Counted from the stretch's first letter, positions 9,069 through 17,706 are shown. The stretch is DNA of 46,853 nucleotides from Thermoleophilia bacterium (GCA_025927685.1 JAICKX010000012.1:1-46853); one strand, 5' to 3'. Program-made: numbers and translations. Notes: generated from the letters alone by a model not told the origin.

Positions 9069-9689
9069 ATGGCTCGCATGATCGCCCCCAAGTGCAAGCA
9101 GTGCCGGCGCGAGAACATGAAGCTCTTCCTGAAGGGCGAGCGCTGTCTCACCGAGAAGTGCGCGATCGAGCGCCGCGCCTACCCGCCGGGCGAGCACGGC
9201 CGCGGCCGCACCAAGCAGTCGGAGTACCTGCTTCAGCTGCGCGAGAAGCAGAAGATGCGCCGCTACTACGGCGTGCTCGAGACCCAGTTCCGCACGTACT
9301 ACGACAAGGCGAGCCGCAAGTCCGGGATCACGGGCGAGAACTTCCTGCGGATGCTCGAGCTGCGCCTCGACAACGTCGTCTACCGGCTCGGGTTCGCGGC
9401 CTCGCGCTCGCAGGCTCGCCAGCTCGTCCGCCACAACCACTTCATCGTCAACGGCCGGAAGGTCAACATCCCGTCCTACCAGGTCTCCGCCGACGACGTC
9501 ATCACCCTCCGAGAGGGTTCCGGCGCCAAGGCGGTGGTGACCGACGCCACCGATCTCACGGCGTCGGTCGCGCCATGGCTCCAGGCCGACCACGACAACC
9601 TCCAGGGGACCGTGCTCCGCCTCCCCGACCGCGCGGACATCGACACGCCGGTCCAGGAGCAGCTGATCGTCGAGTTCTATTCGAAGTAA
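9069..9689 (+). CDS. rpsD: 30S ribosomal protein S4 (zinc form)
   Basis: Primary 16S-binding assembly protein. The N-terminal part has four cysteines (CKQC and CLTEKC) as in C+ S4. The S4 RNA-binding domain (about residues 95-160) contains [20 protein letters not shown] and [16 protein letters not shown]. 206 residues. GGGAGG lies 4 nt before the ATG. The leader carries a repeat element and a terminator-like hairpin, suggesting separate control of rpsD-rpoA-rplQ. Confidence 0.98.
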   Translation: MARMIAPKCKQCRRENMKLFLKGERCLTEKCAIERRAYPPGEHGRGRTKQSEYLLQLREKQKMRRYYGVLETQFRTYYDKASRKSGITGENFLRMLELRLDNVVYRLGFAASRSQARQLVRHNHFIVNGRKVNIPSYQVSADDVITLREGSGAKAVVTDATDLTASVAPWLQADHDNLQGTVLRLPDRADIDTPVQEQLIVEFYSK

Positions 9690-9696
9690 GGACCAC

Positions 9697-10644
9697 ATGC
9701 TCGAAAACATTCCGAAGATCACGTCCGAAGACGTCGGCGATACGCTGGGCACGTTCGTCGTCGAGCCGCTCGACCGCGGGTTCGGCTACACGTTCGGCAA
9801 CAGCCTCCGCCGCGTGCTCCTCTCGTCCCTCGAGGGAGCCGCCGTCACCTCCGTGAAGATCGAGGGCGTCGCCCACGAGTTCACCTCCGTGCCGGGTGTC
9901 CGCGAGGACGTGACGGACGTCATCCTGAACCTGAAGAACCTGATCTGCCGGCTCCACGGCGAGTCCGGCGAGGTCGAGGTGCAGGTGCAGAAGGACGGCC
10001 CCGGCAAGGTGACCGCGGCCGACATCGAGGCGCCATCCGACCTCGAGATCCTGAATCCCGACCTCGTCATCTGTCACCTGGCCGAGAAGGCCCGGTTCGA
10101 GATGACGCTCACGATCGCCCGCGGCCGCGGATACGTGCCGGCTGAGGGCAACAAGGGCCCCGAGACGACGATCGGGGTCATCCCGGTCGACTCGATCTTC
10201 TCGCCCGTCCGGCGCGTGTCCTACGACGTCGACGCGGCCCGCGTCGGCCAGCGCACCGACTTCGACAAGCTGAAGCTCGAGATCACGACCAACGGCTCCA
10301 TGACGCCGAAGGACGCGGTCAAGGACGCGGCCGAGATCCTCATCCGCTACCTCAGCATCTTCACCGACATCGACGCCGCCGACCTGGCCATCCGGCCCGA
10401 CGGCGCCGCGGCCGAGGCGGCTGCTCCCTCCGCGCACGGGATGGAGAACATCCTCATCGAGGAGCTGGAGCTGGGCGTGCGGTCGTACAACTGCCTGAAG
10501 CGGGTCGGGATCGAGACGATCGGCGACCTCATCTCCAAGACCGAGGCCGAGCTGGCCGCGATCCCGAACTTCGGCAAGAAGTCGATCGAGGAGGTCAAGG
10601 AGACCCTGCAAGCCCACGGGCTCAACCTGCGGGGCTCCGAGTGA
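9697..10644 (+). CDS. rpoA: DNA-directed RNA polymerase subunit alpha
   Basis: Assembly scaffold of RNA polymerase. The N-terminal dimerisation domain (to about residue 230) shows [20 protein letters not shown]. After a short Ala-rich linker (EAAAPSAHG) comes the C-terminal domain, about residues 250-310, with [16 protein letters not shown] and [12 protein letters not shown], which contacts UP elements and activators. 315 residues. Its stop overlaps the GTG of rplQ. Confidence 0.98.
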   Translation: MLENIPKITSEDVGDTLGTFVVEPLDRGFGYTFGNSLRRVLLSSLEGAAVTSVKIEGVAHEFTSVPGVREDVTDVILNLKNLICRLHGESGEVEVQVQKDGPGKVTAADIEAPSDLEILNPDLVICHLAEKARFEMTLTIARGRGYVPAEGNKGPETTIGVIPVDSIFSPVRRVSYDVDAARVGQRTDFDKLKLEITTNGSMTPKDAVKDAAEILIRYLSIFTDIDAADLAIRPDGAAAEAAAPSAHGMENILIEELELGVRSYNCLKRVGIETIGDLISKTEAELAAIPNFGKKSIEEVKETLQAHGLNLRGSE

Positions 10645-11009
10645 GGCACCGGCGAAAGGGCCGGAAGCTGGGCCGGGATCCGGCCCACCGCAAGGCGCTG
10701 CACTCGAACATGTGCGGTGCCCTCTTCGCCCATGGCCGCATCCAGACGACGGAGGCCAAGGCGAAGGAGCTGCGCCCGATCGCCGAGAAGCTGATCACCC
10801 TCGCGCGCAAGGACCCGACCGACGTGGCGGCGCAGCGCCACGCGGTCGCGTTCCTGCGCTCGAAGGACGCCGTCCACGACCTGTTCCATCAGGTCGGCCC
10901 GCGGTTCACCGAGCGGCCGGGCGGCTACACGCGGATCGTGAAGCTGGGCCCGCGCCCAGGGGACGCCGCGCCGATGGCCTACCTCGAGCTGGTCGACCAC
11001 CAGCCTTAA
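10641..11009 (+). CDS. rplQ: 50S ribosomal protein L17
   Basis: Exit-tunnel protein of the large subunit. [20 protein letters not shown] and the C-terminal [20 protein letters not shown] are diagnostic; 122 residues. The GTG start overlaps the rpoA stop (GTGA), so the two genes are translationally coupled. It ends the ribosomal block. Confidence 0.97.
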   Translation: MRHRRKGRKLGRDPAHRKALHSNMCGALFAHGRIQTTEAKAKELRPIAEKLITLARKDPTDVAAQRHAVAFLRSKDAVHDLFHQVGPRFTERPGGYTRIVKLGPRPGDAAPMAYLELVDHQP

Positions 11010-11048
11010 GATGGGCGACCGGTGACCCACGCGCGCCTGAAAGCGTGA

Positions 11049-11116
11049 CCGTCGCCTCGCGGCGTCCCCGGTCGCGCCGATATTTCAGCCAAGATCGGCG
11101 CTCCCTGTGTCCTTGC
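11049..11116 (+). repeat. Structured 68-bp element, copy B (between rplQ and truA)
   Basis: Second copy of the element found before rpsD, 57/68 identical and gap-free. Here the 3' hairpin is a perfect 8-bp stem GCGCCGAT/ATCGGCGC around a 12-nt loop with TTTCAG. The 5' part can pair GACCG with CGGTC outside a CGCC/GGCG hairpin. The element starts 39 bp after the rplQ stop and ends 65 bp before truA. No terminator follows this copy. Confidence 0.6.
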
Positions 11117-11181
11117 GATGCTCGGTTCTCGCCGCCCAGGACATCCCGTGGATCACCGGTCGACCATCCTGCGACGCGGCC

Positions 11182-11883
11182 GTGCCCACATACCGGCTGA
11201 CCGTCGCCTACGACGGCACCGATTTCCACGGCTGGGCCGCCCAGCCCGGCCTGCGCACGGTCGCCGGCGAGCTGGCCCGGGCGCTCGAGATGGACGCGCG
11301 CGAGCTGACCGTCGCCGGGCGCACCGACACCGGCGTCCACGCCGAGGCCAACGTCGTCGCGCTGACCGCCGAGCGGCTGCTCCCGCTCCGGGCGCTGAAC
11401 CGCCGCCTGCCGCGGGACCTGGTTGTCCGCGAGGCGGACGCGGCGGCGGACGGCTTCGACGCGCGCCGCGACGCGGTGGCGCGCAGCTATGCCTACCGGC
11501 TCAATCTGGCGGCCGCGCCCGACCCGATGCGCGCCCGCCACGAGCTCCACCATCCGCGTCCGCTCGACGTGGACCCGCTGGCCGCGTGCGCTGCCGCCGT
11601 AGTGGGCACCCACGACTTCACCGCCTTCACGCCGACCGAGACGGAGCACGTCCACTTCGACCGCACGGTCCTCGCCGCCGAGTGGCGCCGCGACGGTGAT
11701 CGGCTCGAGCTCCGGATCACCGCCGACGCCTTCCTGCGCCACATGGTGCGCGTCCTGGTGGGGACGATGCTGGAGCGGCCCGATCCGGACCACCTGGCCC
11801 TGCTCCTGACCGGTCGGCCCCGCTCCGCCGCCGGCCGCACCGCCCCGCCGCACGGCCTCACCCTGACGTCCGTCACCTACTGA
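11182..11883 (+). CDS. truA: tRNA pseudouridine(38-40) synthase TruA
   Basis: Converts uridines 38-40 in the anticodon arm of tRNAs to pseudouridine. The catalytic Asp lies in AGRTDTGVHA (about residue 49); YDGTDFHGWA near the N-terminus and FLRHMVRVLVGTML near the C-terminus are conserved. I choose the GTG that begins MPTYRLTVAYDG; the open frame runs 75 bp further up into the noncoding spacer. The 233 residues are slightly short. No clear Shine-Dalgarno is seen. Confidence 0.92.
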   Translation: MPTYRLTVAYDGTDFHGWAAQPGLRTVAGELARALEMDARELTVAGRTDTGVHAEANVVALTAERLLPLRALNRRLPRDLVVREADAAADGFDARRDAVARSYAYRLNLAAAPDPMRARHELHHPRPLDVDPLAACAAAVVGTHDFTAFTPTETEHVHFDRTVLAAEWRRDGDRLELRITADAFLRHMVRVLVGTMLERPDPDHLALLLTGRPRSAAGRTAPPHGLTLTSVTY

Positions 11884-11922
11884 CCTGTTCCACGGAAGTC
11901 GCGAATGTGTGCCGGCGACGGG

Positions 11923-12006
11923 TGCCATACCTGGTACCCATCACGCCGTCGGCCGCGTACAGCCCCACCTGCGGTCGTCCTCCGCCCGCCGCTACCAGGT
12001 ATGGCA
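11923..12006. repeat. Inverted repeat with 14-bp perfect arms between convergent genes
   Basis: The arms TGCCATACCTGGTA (11923-11936) and TACCAGGTATGGCA (11993-12006) are perfect reverse complements separated by 56 bp. The unit lies between the 3' ends of truA and the lipoprotein gene. No T-runs flank it. It resembles a small palindromic repeat or MITE-like unit. I see no second copy in this window. Confidence 0.6.
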
Positions 12007-12053
12007 TCGGCGGCTGATGCAGATGCGCGACACGCCTGCGACCGGCGCGCCGG

Positions 12054-12650
12054 TCAGCGGCCGAGGGCCGGCGTGAGCGCGACCCGGTCGGCGATCGCCG
12101 CGTGGCCCAGCCCGCAGGTCGCGCAGGCCGAGACGTCGACGGTCACGGGGCGGCCGCCGAATGTGCCCTCCGCGAGCGATTGCCAGAGCTGGATGGGGCA
12201 CATGCACATGCGCCCGGAAAGGCTCCGCATGCGTGACAGGTAGTCGGCGAGCGCCCGACATGCGGCGGCAGCGTCGGCATATCCGCCCGCGGCCGGCGAG
12301 CACGAGAGGTCGCGTTGCTGGAGGATGACCCACGGCCCGTGCACGCGCTCCACGCGGAGGGCATAGCAGTGCACTCCGGCCATCGGAGCGGCCGGGCAGC
12401 GAACCAGCCTGGCGCCGGCGGCGGGCGGCACGCATCGCGAGCCCGCGGGGCACCTGACCCGCCGAAGCGGCATCGAGAAGCAGCGAACACCGGCGGGGCA
12501 CTCCCTGCGCACCGTGGCGAGGTAGGTGATCTCGAGCTCCGTCCGCGGGGCCGGCGAGTGCCTCCGGTGGGGTGCCGACGAGCCGCCGAGACAGCCGGCG
12601 GAGGCCGCGGCCGTCGCGACGAGGAGGAGGATGAGGACGACGTGCCTCAC
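12054..12650 (-). CDS. Putative lipoprotein, subtilisin-inhibitor-like C-terminal region
   Basis: 198 residues with a hydrophobic leader and lipobox (ASAGC at about residue 19), so probably lipid-anchored and outside the membrane. The protein is unusually Cys-rich. The last 90 residues follow the pattern of Streptomyces subtilisin inhibitors: LSCSPAAGG, AAAACRAL, a central Cys cluster (CMCP), then GTFGGRPVTVDVSAC. This assignment is by pattern only and may be wrong. The GTG start overlaps the stop of the upstream GNAT gene (GTGA), so the pair is co-translated. Confidence 0.6.
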   Translation of the reverse strand: MRHVVLILLLVATAAASAGCLGGSSAPHRRHSPAPRTELEITYLATVRRECPAGVRCFSMPLRRVRCPAGSRCVPPAAGARLVRCPAAPMAGVHCYALRVERVHGPWVILQQRDLSCSPAAGGYADAAAACRALADYLSRMRSLSGRMCMCPIQLWQSLAEGTFGGRPVTVDVSACATCGLGHAAIADRVALTPALGR

Positions 12651-13288
12651 GCATCGTCAGACCGCCCATCCCGCCCGCCGGTTCCCTCGCCCAGCTCGTC
12701 GATGAGCGCCGCGCCGATGACGTCGTAGGCTGCAAGCGGAGATCCCGCGGCGGGCGTTCCGGGGAACGCCTCGGCTGTGAGCGCGAAGACCCGGTCGTCG
12801 CCGTCCCGCTCCTGCTCCGCGTAGCCGAGCTTCAGCGGTATTGCGGCGCTCGCGTGGTTGTCGCTCGCGCAGTGGATCTCCACCCGGCCGGTTGACGCGA
12901 TCTCGAACGCCACTCGGGTGAGCGCCGCGCTGGACTCGGTCGCGAAGCCCTGCCGGACCGCGTCCGCCCGGATCCAGTAGCCGATCTCGAGCGCGCCCGG
13001 CCCGACCCGCGGGTGCAGGCCGGTGCCGCCGAGCACGCGCTCCTCGCGGCGGTCGAAGATGGCGTAGACCGAGTTCGAGCCGAGGTCGAACTGGCCGCGG
13101 AACTCGCGCAGGAGCTCCACCTTCTGGGCGAGCGTCTGCGGCTCGTTCCGGGCCCACGGCATCCACGGCCGCAGGTGGTCGAGACTCGAGTCGATCGCCT
13201 CCTTCGCAAGCGGCGCGTCGCGCGGATCCCAGCAGCGGACGACCAGGCGCGGCGTGACGATCCGGTATGCGGGCCCGCGGCTCGGCAC
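12647..13288 (-). CDS. GNAT family N-acetyltransferase (RimJ/RimL-like)
   Basis: Transfers an acetyl group from acetyl-CoA to an amine; the substrate is unknown. The GNAT fold is recognised by TPRLVVRCWDPRDA at the N-terminus, LGGTGLHPRV and LEIGYWIRADAVRQGFATES (motif A, CoA-binding), and the C-terminal ASAAIPLKLGYAEQ. The GTG start gives 213 residues. A TATCGT box lies 6 nt before it, so transcription is probably leaderless. Divergent from surE with only 40 bp between starts. Confidence 0.85.
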   Translation of the reverse strand: MPSRGPAYRIVTPRLVVRCWDPRDAPLAKEAIDSSLDHLRPWMPWARNEPQTLAQKVELLREFRGQFDLGSNSVYAIFDRREERVLGGTGLHPRVGPGALEIGYWIRADAVRQGFATESSAALTRVAFEIASTGRVEIHCASDNHASAAIPLKLGYAEQERDGDDRVFALTAEAFPGTPAAGSPLAAYDVIGAALIDELGEGTGGRDGRSDDA

Positions 13289-13294
13289 CCGGGC

Positions 13295-13321
13295 ACGATA
13301 CCGGCCTCCGCCTCGTAACCT
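13295..13321. promoter_or_regulatory. Back-to-back -10 boxes for GNAT gene (-) and surE (+)
   Basis: In the 40-bp divergent spacer, TATCGT (- strand, 13300 to 13295) lies 6 nt before the GNAT GTG, and TAACCT (+ strand, 13316-13321) lies 7 nt before the surE GTG. No Shine-Dalgarno is present for either, so both look leaderless. No convincing -35 is seen, and the two promoters would overlap. Confidence 0.5.
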
Positions 13322-13328
13322 TCCTGCG

Positions 13329-14102
13329 GTGCGCATCCTGCTCACGAACGACGACGGCATCACCTCGCGCGGCCTGCTCGCTGCCAAGCAGGCGCTCGAC
13401 ACGGTCGGCGAGGTGTCCGTCATCGCGCCCGATTCGAACCGCAGCGCGGTCGGCCGCGGCATCACGATCGACCGCTCCCTCACCGTGACGGAGGTCGAGC
13501 TGCGCGACGGCTCGCGCGGGTTCGCCACCGACGGCACGCCTGTCGACTGCGTCCGCTTCGCCGAGCTGGGCCTCGTCGGCGACCGCCCCGACCTGATCGT
13601 CGCCGGCATCAACTACGGCGTGAACCTGGGCGACGACGTCACGTACTCCGGCACCGTCGCCGCGGCGTTCGAGGGCATCGTGCTCGGCATCCCGGCGATC
13701 GCCGTGTCCCAGCAGTCGAAGGAGGCCGGCCTGCACTTCCGCCGCCAGCGCAACTACGACTTCTCTCCCGCCGCCGGCATCCTCGCGACGCTGGCCCGCC
13801 AGGTCGCCGAGCACGGCCTGCCGAATGGCACGATCCTGAACGTCAACGCTCCCCCGCCGCCGGTGCAGGGCGTCGAGGTGGCCCGGCTCGGCCGACGGAT
13901 CTACCGCGACCGGCTCGACGTGGAACACGACGAGGACGGCCGGCGGCGCTATCGCATCTACGGCGACGACCCGTCCTACCACGACGAGCCCGACACCGAC
14001 TTCCGGGCCATCGCCGAGGGCAAGATCGCCGTCACCCCGGTGCATCTCGACCTGACGAGCACGGGGGCGATCGAGGAGATCGCGCGCTGGCAGCTGGGGT
14101 GA
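13329..14102 (+). CDS. surE: 5'/3'-nucleotidase SurE
   Basis: Metal-dependent nucleoside monophosphate phosphatase of stationary phase. It begins MRILLTNDDGITSRGLLAAK with the metal-binding Asp pair; APDSNRSAVGRGIT and VAGINYGVNLGDDVTYSGTV supply the other ligands. 257 residues. The GTG is chosen from family alignment; the frame is open further upstream. The stop overlaps the next gene's GTG. Confidence 0.95.
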   Translation: MRILLTNDDGITSRGLLAAKQALDTVGEVSVIAPDSNRSAVGRGITIDRSLTVTEVELRDGSRGFATDGTPVDCVRFAELGLVGDRPDLIVAGINYGVNLGDDVTYSGTVAAAFEGIVLGIPAIAVSQQSKEAGLHFRRQRNYDFSPAAGILATLARQVAEHGLPNGTILNVNAPPPPVQGVEVARLGRRIYRDRLDVEHDEDGRRRYRIYGDDPSYHDEPDTDFRAIAEGKIAVTPVHLDLTSTGAIEEIARWQLG

Positions 14103-15814
14103 CGCAGGCATGGCTCGATCCGCACGAGCTCCGGCTCGGCCTGGGCTGTATGCGGCTCTCGACAGATGCCGAGCGCGACGAGGGCCGGGGCCTGGAGACG
14201 ATCGCCGCGGCCGTCCGGGCCGGCGTGACGGTCTTCGACACGGCCCGGGCCTACGGCGACAACGAGCGGCTTCTGGCCCGCGCCCTGCGCGCATCCGGGG
14301 CGGAGCGGGCCGCCCGCATCGTGACGAAGGGCGGCATGAGCCGGGCCGGCGGCGGCTGGATCCCGGACGGGCGCGCCAGGGCCATCCGGGCCGACTGCGA
14401 GGCCAGCCTGGAGGCCCTCGACGGTCTCGCGATCGACCTCTACCTGCTGCACGCCCCGGACCCGCGGACCCCGTGGAGCACGTCCGTGCGCGCCCTCCGC
14501 CGGATCGCCGACGAGCGGCTGGCGCGGGGGGTGGGCGTCTGCAACGTGAACCGGCGCCAGCTCGACGAAGCGGTCGAGCTGGCGCCGATCGCGGCCGCCC
14601 AGGTTGCGCTCAGCCCGTTCGACGACCGTGCCCTGCGCGGCGGCCTCGTCGAGCGGTGCGCGGGCGCCGGGATCGCGATGATCGCCCATTCACCGCTCGG
14701 CGGTCCGCGACGGGCCGCACGCCTCGCACGGAATGACGCGCTCGCCGGGCTCGGCCGCGAGCTCGACGCAACCGCGGCGGAGGTCGCGCTCGCCTGGCTC
14801 CTGGGACTGTCGCCGGCGCTGGTCGCGATCCCCGGCGCCCGCCGGCCCGAGACGGCCCGCTCGGCGGCGGGCGCGGCCAGGTTGCGGCTCACGCTGGAGC
14901 AGCACGCCGCCGCCGGCCGAGCCTTTGGACATGAGGTCCCGGCACGGCGAACGCGAAAGGCTGCGGCTGCCGATGTCGTCCTCGTCATGGGCATCCCCGG
15001 GGCGGGCAAGTCCGTGGTCGCGGAGGAGCACGTCGCCGCCGGCTACCTGCGCCTGAACCGCGACGAGCGCGGCGGCTCTCTCCGCGACCTTGCCGACGCG
15101 CTGGACGAGGCGCTCGCCGGCGGCGCCCACCGGGTCGTCCTCGACAACACGTACCTCAGCCGGGCCGCCCGGAGCGACGTCGTCGCGGCGGCCGGGCGAC
15201 ACGGGGCCGCGGTGCGCTGCATCTGGCTCGATACGCCGCTCGCGCAGGCCCAGATCAACCTCGTCGAGCGTCTGCTCGACCACGCCGGTGAGCTGCCGGA
15301 GCCCGACGCGCTGCGCGAGCTGGCCCGCGCGGCGCCGGGGCTCATGCCACCGACGTCCCAGATGCGGGCCGTCCGCGAGCTCGAGCCGCCCGACGAGGAC
15401 GAGGGCTTCGCGGCCGTCGAGCGGCGGGCGTTCGCCCGCGGCCCGCTGGTGGGCGAGGGGCGGGCCGGAGCCTTCCTCGCGGCCGCCGCGGCGACCGCCG
15501 AAGCGCTCGCCCAGGCCGACCCGGAGGCGCCCCACCTGGTCTTCGACTGGAGCCCGAGCGGCGACCGGGCGGTGCTGGATGCGGCGGCGAGCCGGGTCGG
15601 CGCCGCCGTCCGCGCTCCCGTCGAGGCCGCGATCTGCACGCACCCGGCCGGCCCGCCGCGCTGTTGGTGCCGGCCGCCGCTCCCCGGCCTCGTGCTCGCG
15701 TTCGCGCGCAGGCACGGCGTCGACCCGGCCCGCTCGCTCCTCGCCGGTACCGGCCCGGCCCACCGGTCGCTCGCCGCGGCGCTCGGGGCGCGCTACCTCC
15801 ACCCGTCTGGGTAG
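14099..15814 (+). CDS. Aldo/keto reductase fused to P-loop kinase and HAD-like C-terminal region
   Basis: A 571-residue protein with three parts. Residues 1-275 are an aldo/keto reductase with the full tetrad: Asp47 (VFDTARAYG), Tyr52, Lys77 (IVTKGG) and His118 (YLLHAPD). Residues ~292-450 are an AAA_33/polynucleotide-kinase-like P-loop domain (GIPGAGKS at 298-305, VVLDNTYLSR at ~347). Residues ~480-565 resemble the C-terminal half of a GmhB/histidinol-phosphatase HAD enzyme with a CxH...CxC loop (ICTHPAGPPRCWCRPPLPG), but the nucleophile DxD is not seen: only VFDWS is present. Substrates are unknown. Coupled to surE by a GTGA overlap. Confidence 0.88.
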   Translation: MTQAWLDPHELRLGLGCMRLSTDAERDEGRGLETIAAAVRAGVTVFDTARAYGDNERLLARALRASGAERAARIVTKGGMSRAGGGWIPDGRARAIRADCEASLEALDGLAIDLYLLHAPDPRTPWSTSVRALRRIADERLARGVGVCNVNRRQLDEAVELAPIAAAQVALSPFDDRALRGGLVERCAGAGIAMIAHSPLGGPRRAARLARNDALAGLGRELDATAAEVALAWLLGLSPALVAIPGARRPETARSAAGAARLRLTLEQHAAAGRAFGHEVPARRTRKAAAADVVLVMGIPGAGKSVVAEEHVAAGYLRLNRDERGGSLRDLADALDEALAGGAHRVVLDNTYLSRAARSDVVAAAGRHGAAVRCIWLDTPLAQAQINLVERLLDHAGELPEPDALRELARAAPGLMPPTSQMRAVRELEPPDEDEGFAAVERRAFARGPLVGEGRAGAFLAAAAATAEALAQADPEAPHLVFDWSPSGDRAVLDAAASRVGAAVRAPVEAAICTHPAGPPRCWCRPPLPGLVLAFARRHGVDPARSLLAGTGPAHRSLAAALGARYLHPSG

Positions 15815-15824
15815 TGTTCGCGCG

Positions 15825-16313
15825 ATGTCGGACCGGCTCCTCGAAGGCGGCTGCTCCTGCGGCGCCGTGCGCTACCGGCTCCGCTCGGAGCCGCTCTTCG
15901 TCCACTGCTGCCACTGCCTGAACTGCCAGCGGCAGACCGGGAGCGCGTTCGCGATCAACGTCCTGATCGAGGCCGGTCGGGTGGAGGTCGTGGCCGGCGA
16001 TCCCCGCCCGGTCGACGTGCCGCGCGACGACGGCTCGGCGCAGCGCATCTACCGCTGCCCGGCCTGCCAGGTGGCGGTCGCCAGCGAGTACACCCGCCCC
16101 GAGGTGTGGTTCGTGCGCGCCGGGACGCTCGACGACCCGTCGCAGGTCTCGCCCGACGTGCACATCTTCACGCGGTCGAAGCGCGAATGGGTGGCGCTCC
16201 CGGAGTCGGTGCCGGCGTTCGAGGTGTACTACGACACGAAGGCCCTGTGGCCGCCCGCGAGCTACGACCGGCTGAGGCGCGAACGAGGTACGGGTGGTCG
16301 TCTCGATGGCTGA
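15825..16313 (+). CDS. GFA/CENP-V family zinc protein
   Basis: The 162 residues have the cysteine pattern of the GFA family: GGCSCGAVRY, CCHCLNCQRQTGS and CPAC. Founding members were named for glutathione-dependent formaldehyde activation, but the activity is not assured for most homologs. A TAGTGT box 7 nt before the ATG and the absence of a Shine-Dalgarno suggest leaderless transcription. Its 3' end overlaps the next gene. Confidence 0.85.
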   Translation: MSDRLLEGGCSCGAVRYRLRSEPLFVHCCHCLNCQRQTGSAFAINVLIEAGRVEVVAGDPRPVDVPRDDGSAQRIYRCPACQVAVASEYTRPEVWFVRAGTLDDPSQVSPDVHIFTRSKREWVALPESVPAFEVYYDTKALWPPASYDRLRRERGTGGRLDG

Positions 16314-17250
16314 CGAGCCGGATCCGACCTCGGAGACGGCTCCCCGCGACCCCGAGGAGCTCGAGGCGCGAGCCGAAGGGCCCGAGCCTGAGATCTCACC
16401 TCTCACGACGCTCGGTGCCGTCCACCTGACGGTGTCGGACCTGGACCGTTCAGTCAGCTATTACGAGACGGCGGTCGGCCTCGAGATGCTTCAACGTGCG
16501 GACGGGGGCGCGACGCTCGGCGTCGCGGCGCGCGAGCTCCTGGTCCTTGTCGAGGCTCCGGGCGCGCGCCCGGCGGCCGGCTACACCGGCCTCTACCATT
16601 TCGCGCTGCTGGTTCCCACCCGGGCCGACCTCGCGCGGTGGCTGGCGCACGCCGCGCGTGACCGGGTGCCGCTCGTGGGCCTGTCCGACCATTTCGTGAG
16701 CGAGGCGATCTACCTCAGCGACCCGGACGGGCACGGCATCGAGATCTATCAGGACCGGCCGCGCGCGACCTGGGAGGGGCGCGTCGCCACCCGGATGACG
16801 ACGCTGCCGCTCGACGTCGATGCGCTCCTGGCCGAGCTGGGTGACCCGGCCTCGGAGCCGTTTGCCGGCCTCCCGGCGGGCACGGTGATGGGTCACGTGC
16901 ACCTCAAGGTGGCGGCGATCGCGCCGACCGTCGGCTTCTATCGCGACGTCCTCGGCTTCGGCCTGATGGCGCAGCTTGGCCGCCAGGCTGCATTCCTCAG
17001 CGCGGGCGGGTACCACCATCACATCGGTTCGAACACCTGGGAGAGCGACGGTGCGAAGGCGGCACCCTCCGGATCCGCGGCCCTGCGCCACGTGACCATC
17101 GTCCTGCCGAGCGTCGACGAGCGGGAGCGGCTGCTGCGAGCCGCGGCGGCCGCCGGGTCACCCCCCGACGAAACCGCCGCCGGCCCCATGTTGACGGACC
17201 CCTCAGGCAACAGGCTGCTGCTGGCGGTCGCCGCGGGCTCGACGCAGTAG
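16294..17250 (+). CDS. Two-domain VOC (glyoxalase/extradiol dioxygenase superfamily) protein
   Basis: Two VOC modules: residues ~35-155 (LGAVHLTVSDLDRSVSYYET, ending DPDGHGIEIYQD) and ~195-315 (MGHVHLKVAAIAPTVGFYRD, YHHHIGSNTW). This layout and the His-rich motif match the CatE-like catechol-2,3-dioxygenase family. The reaction cannot be fixed from sequence. The N-terminal 35 residues are acidic and probably disordered. I use the GTG 6 nt after a GAACGAGG; an ATG at 16306 is the alternative. The end overlaps the convergent USP gene by 48 bp. Confidence 0.82.
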   Translation: MVVSMADEPDPTSETAPRDPEELEARAEGPEPEISPLTTLGAVHLTVSDLDRSVSYYETAVGLEMLQRADGGATLGVAARELLVLVEAPGARPAAGYTGLYHFALLVPTRADLARWLAHAARDRVPLVGLSDHFVSEAIYLSDPDGHGIEIYQDRPRATWEGRVATRMTTLPLDVDALLAELGDPASEPFAGLPAGTVMGHVHLKVAAIAPTVGFYRDVLGFGLMAQLGRQAAFLSAGGYHHHIGSNTWESDGAKAAPSGSAALRHVTIVLPSVDERERLLRAAAAAGSPPDETAAGPMLTDPSGNRLLLAVAAGSTQ

Positions 17251-17706
17251 CGACCGCGGCCGGCGCCGAGCGATTGCGGTCACCGTGCCCGGCGTGCGCA
17301 CGCCGGGAGGGACGACCACGACCGGGACCGGAGACATCCGCGCCAGCTCCGTTGCGACCCGGCTGCGAAGCGGCGGCCGGGCCTGGCGGCCGTTCGGCTT
17401 CGAGCCGACGACAACCAGCTCCGCGCGTTCCTCGCCGGCGATGCGGGCGATCTCCTCCGCGGGGTCCCCCGACGCGACACGGCGGTCGGTCATCCAGGCC
17501 CCCTGCTCGGCCAGCACGCGATCCATGAGCCGCATGCCGCCCGCCCGTGCCTCTCGCCGGGCAGCGGGGGACATCGGCACGTCCTCGACCACGTGCACCG
17601 CGACGAGCCGCATGTTCAGACGCCGGCCGAGGTGGGCCGCGGCGCGGAGCGCCTCCGCGGCGCCCTCGGTCTCGTTGACCGCGCAGACGATGGTTCCGAT
17701 GCTCAT
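17203..17706 (-). CDS. Universal stress protein (UspA family)
   Basis: Single UspA domain: TIVCAVNETEGAAEALRAAA at the N-terminus and AELVVVGSKPNGR followed by SPVPVVVVPPG. The glycine-rich ATP loop (normally Gx2Gx9GS/T) is replaced by a Pro/Arg-rich segment, so nucleotide binding is doubtful. The C-terminal 25 residues are basic and overlap the VOC gene on the other strand. The ATG is preceded by GGGAGG. Divergent from the next USP gene. Confidence 0.85.
   Translation of the reverse strand: MSIGTIVCAVNETEGAAEALRAAAHLGRRLNMRLVAVHVVEDVPMSPAARREARAGGMRLMDRVLAEQGAWMTDRRVASGDPAEEIARIAGEERAELVVVGSKPNGRQARPPLRSRVATELARMSPVPVVVVPPGVRTPGTVTAIARRRPRSLLRRARGDRQQQPVA

Noticed and set aside
8584-9081. 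165-aa frame across the rpsK-rpsD spacer
   Set aside because: Starts out of frame inside rpsK and then covers hairpins and the repeat element; no protein-like conservation.
11107-11181. Upstream 25-codon extension of truA
   Set aside because: It begins inside the duplicated noncoding element, and the TruA family starts at MPTYRLTVAYDG.
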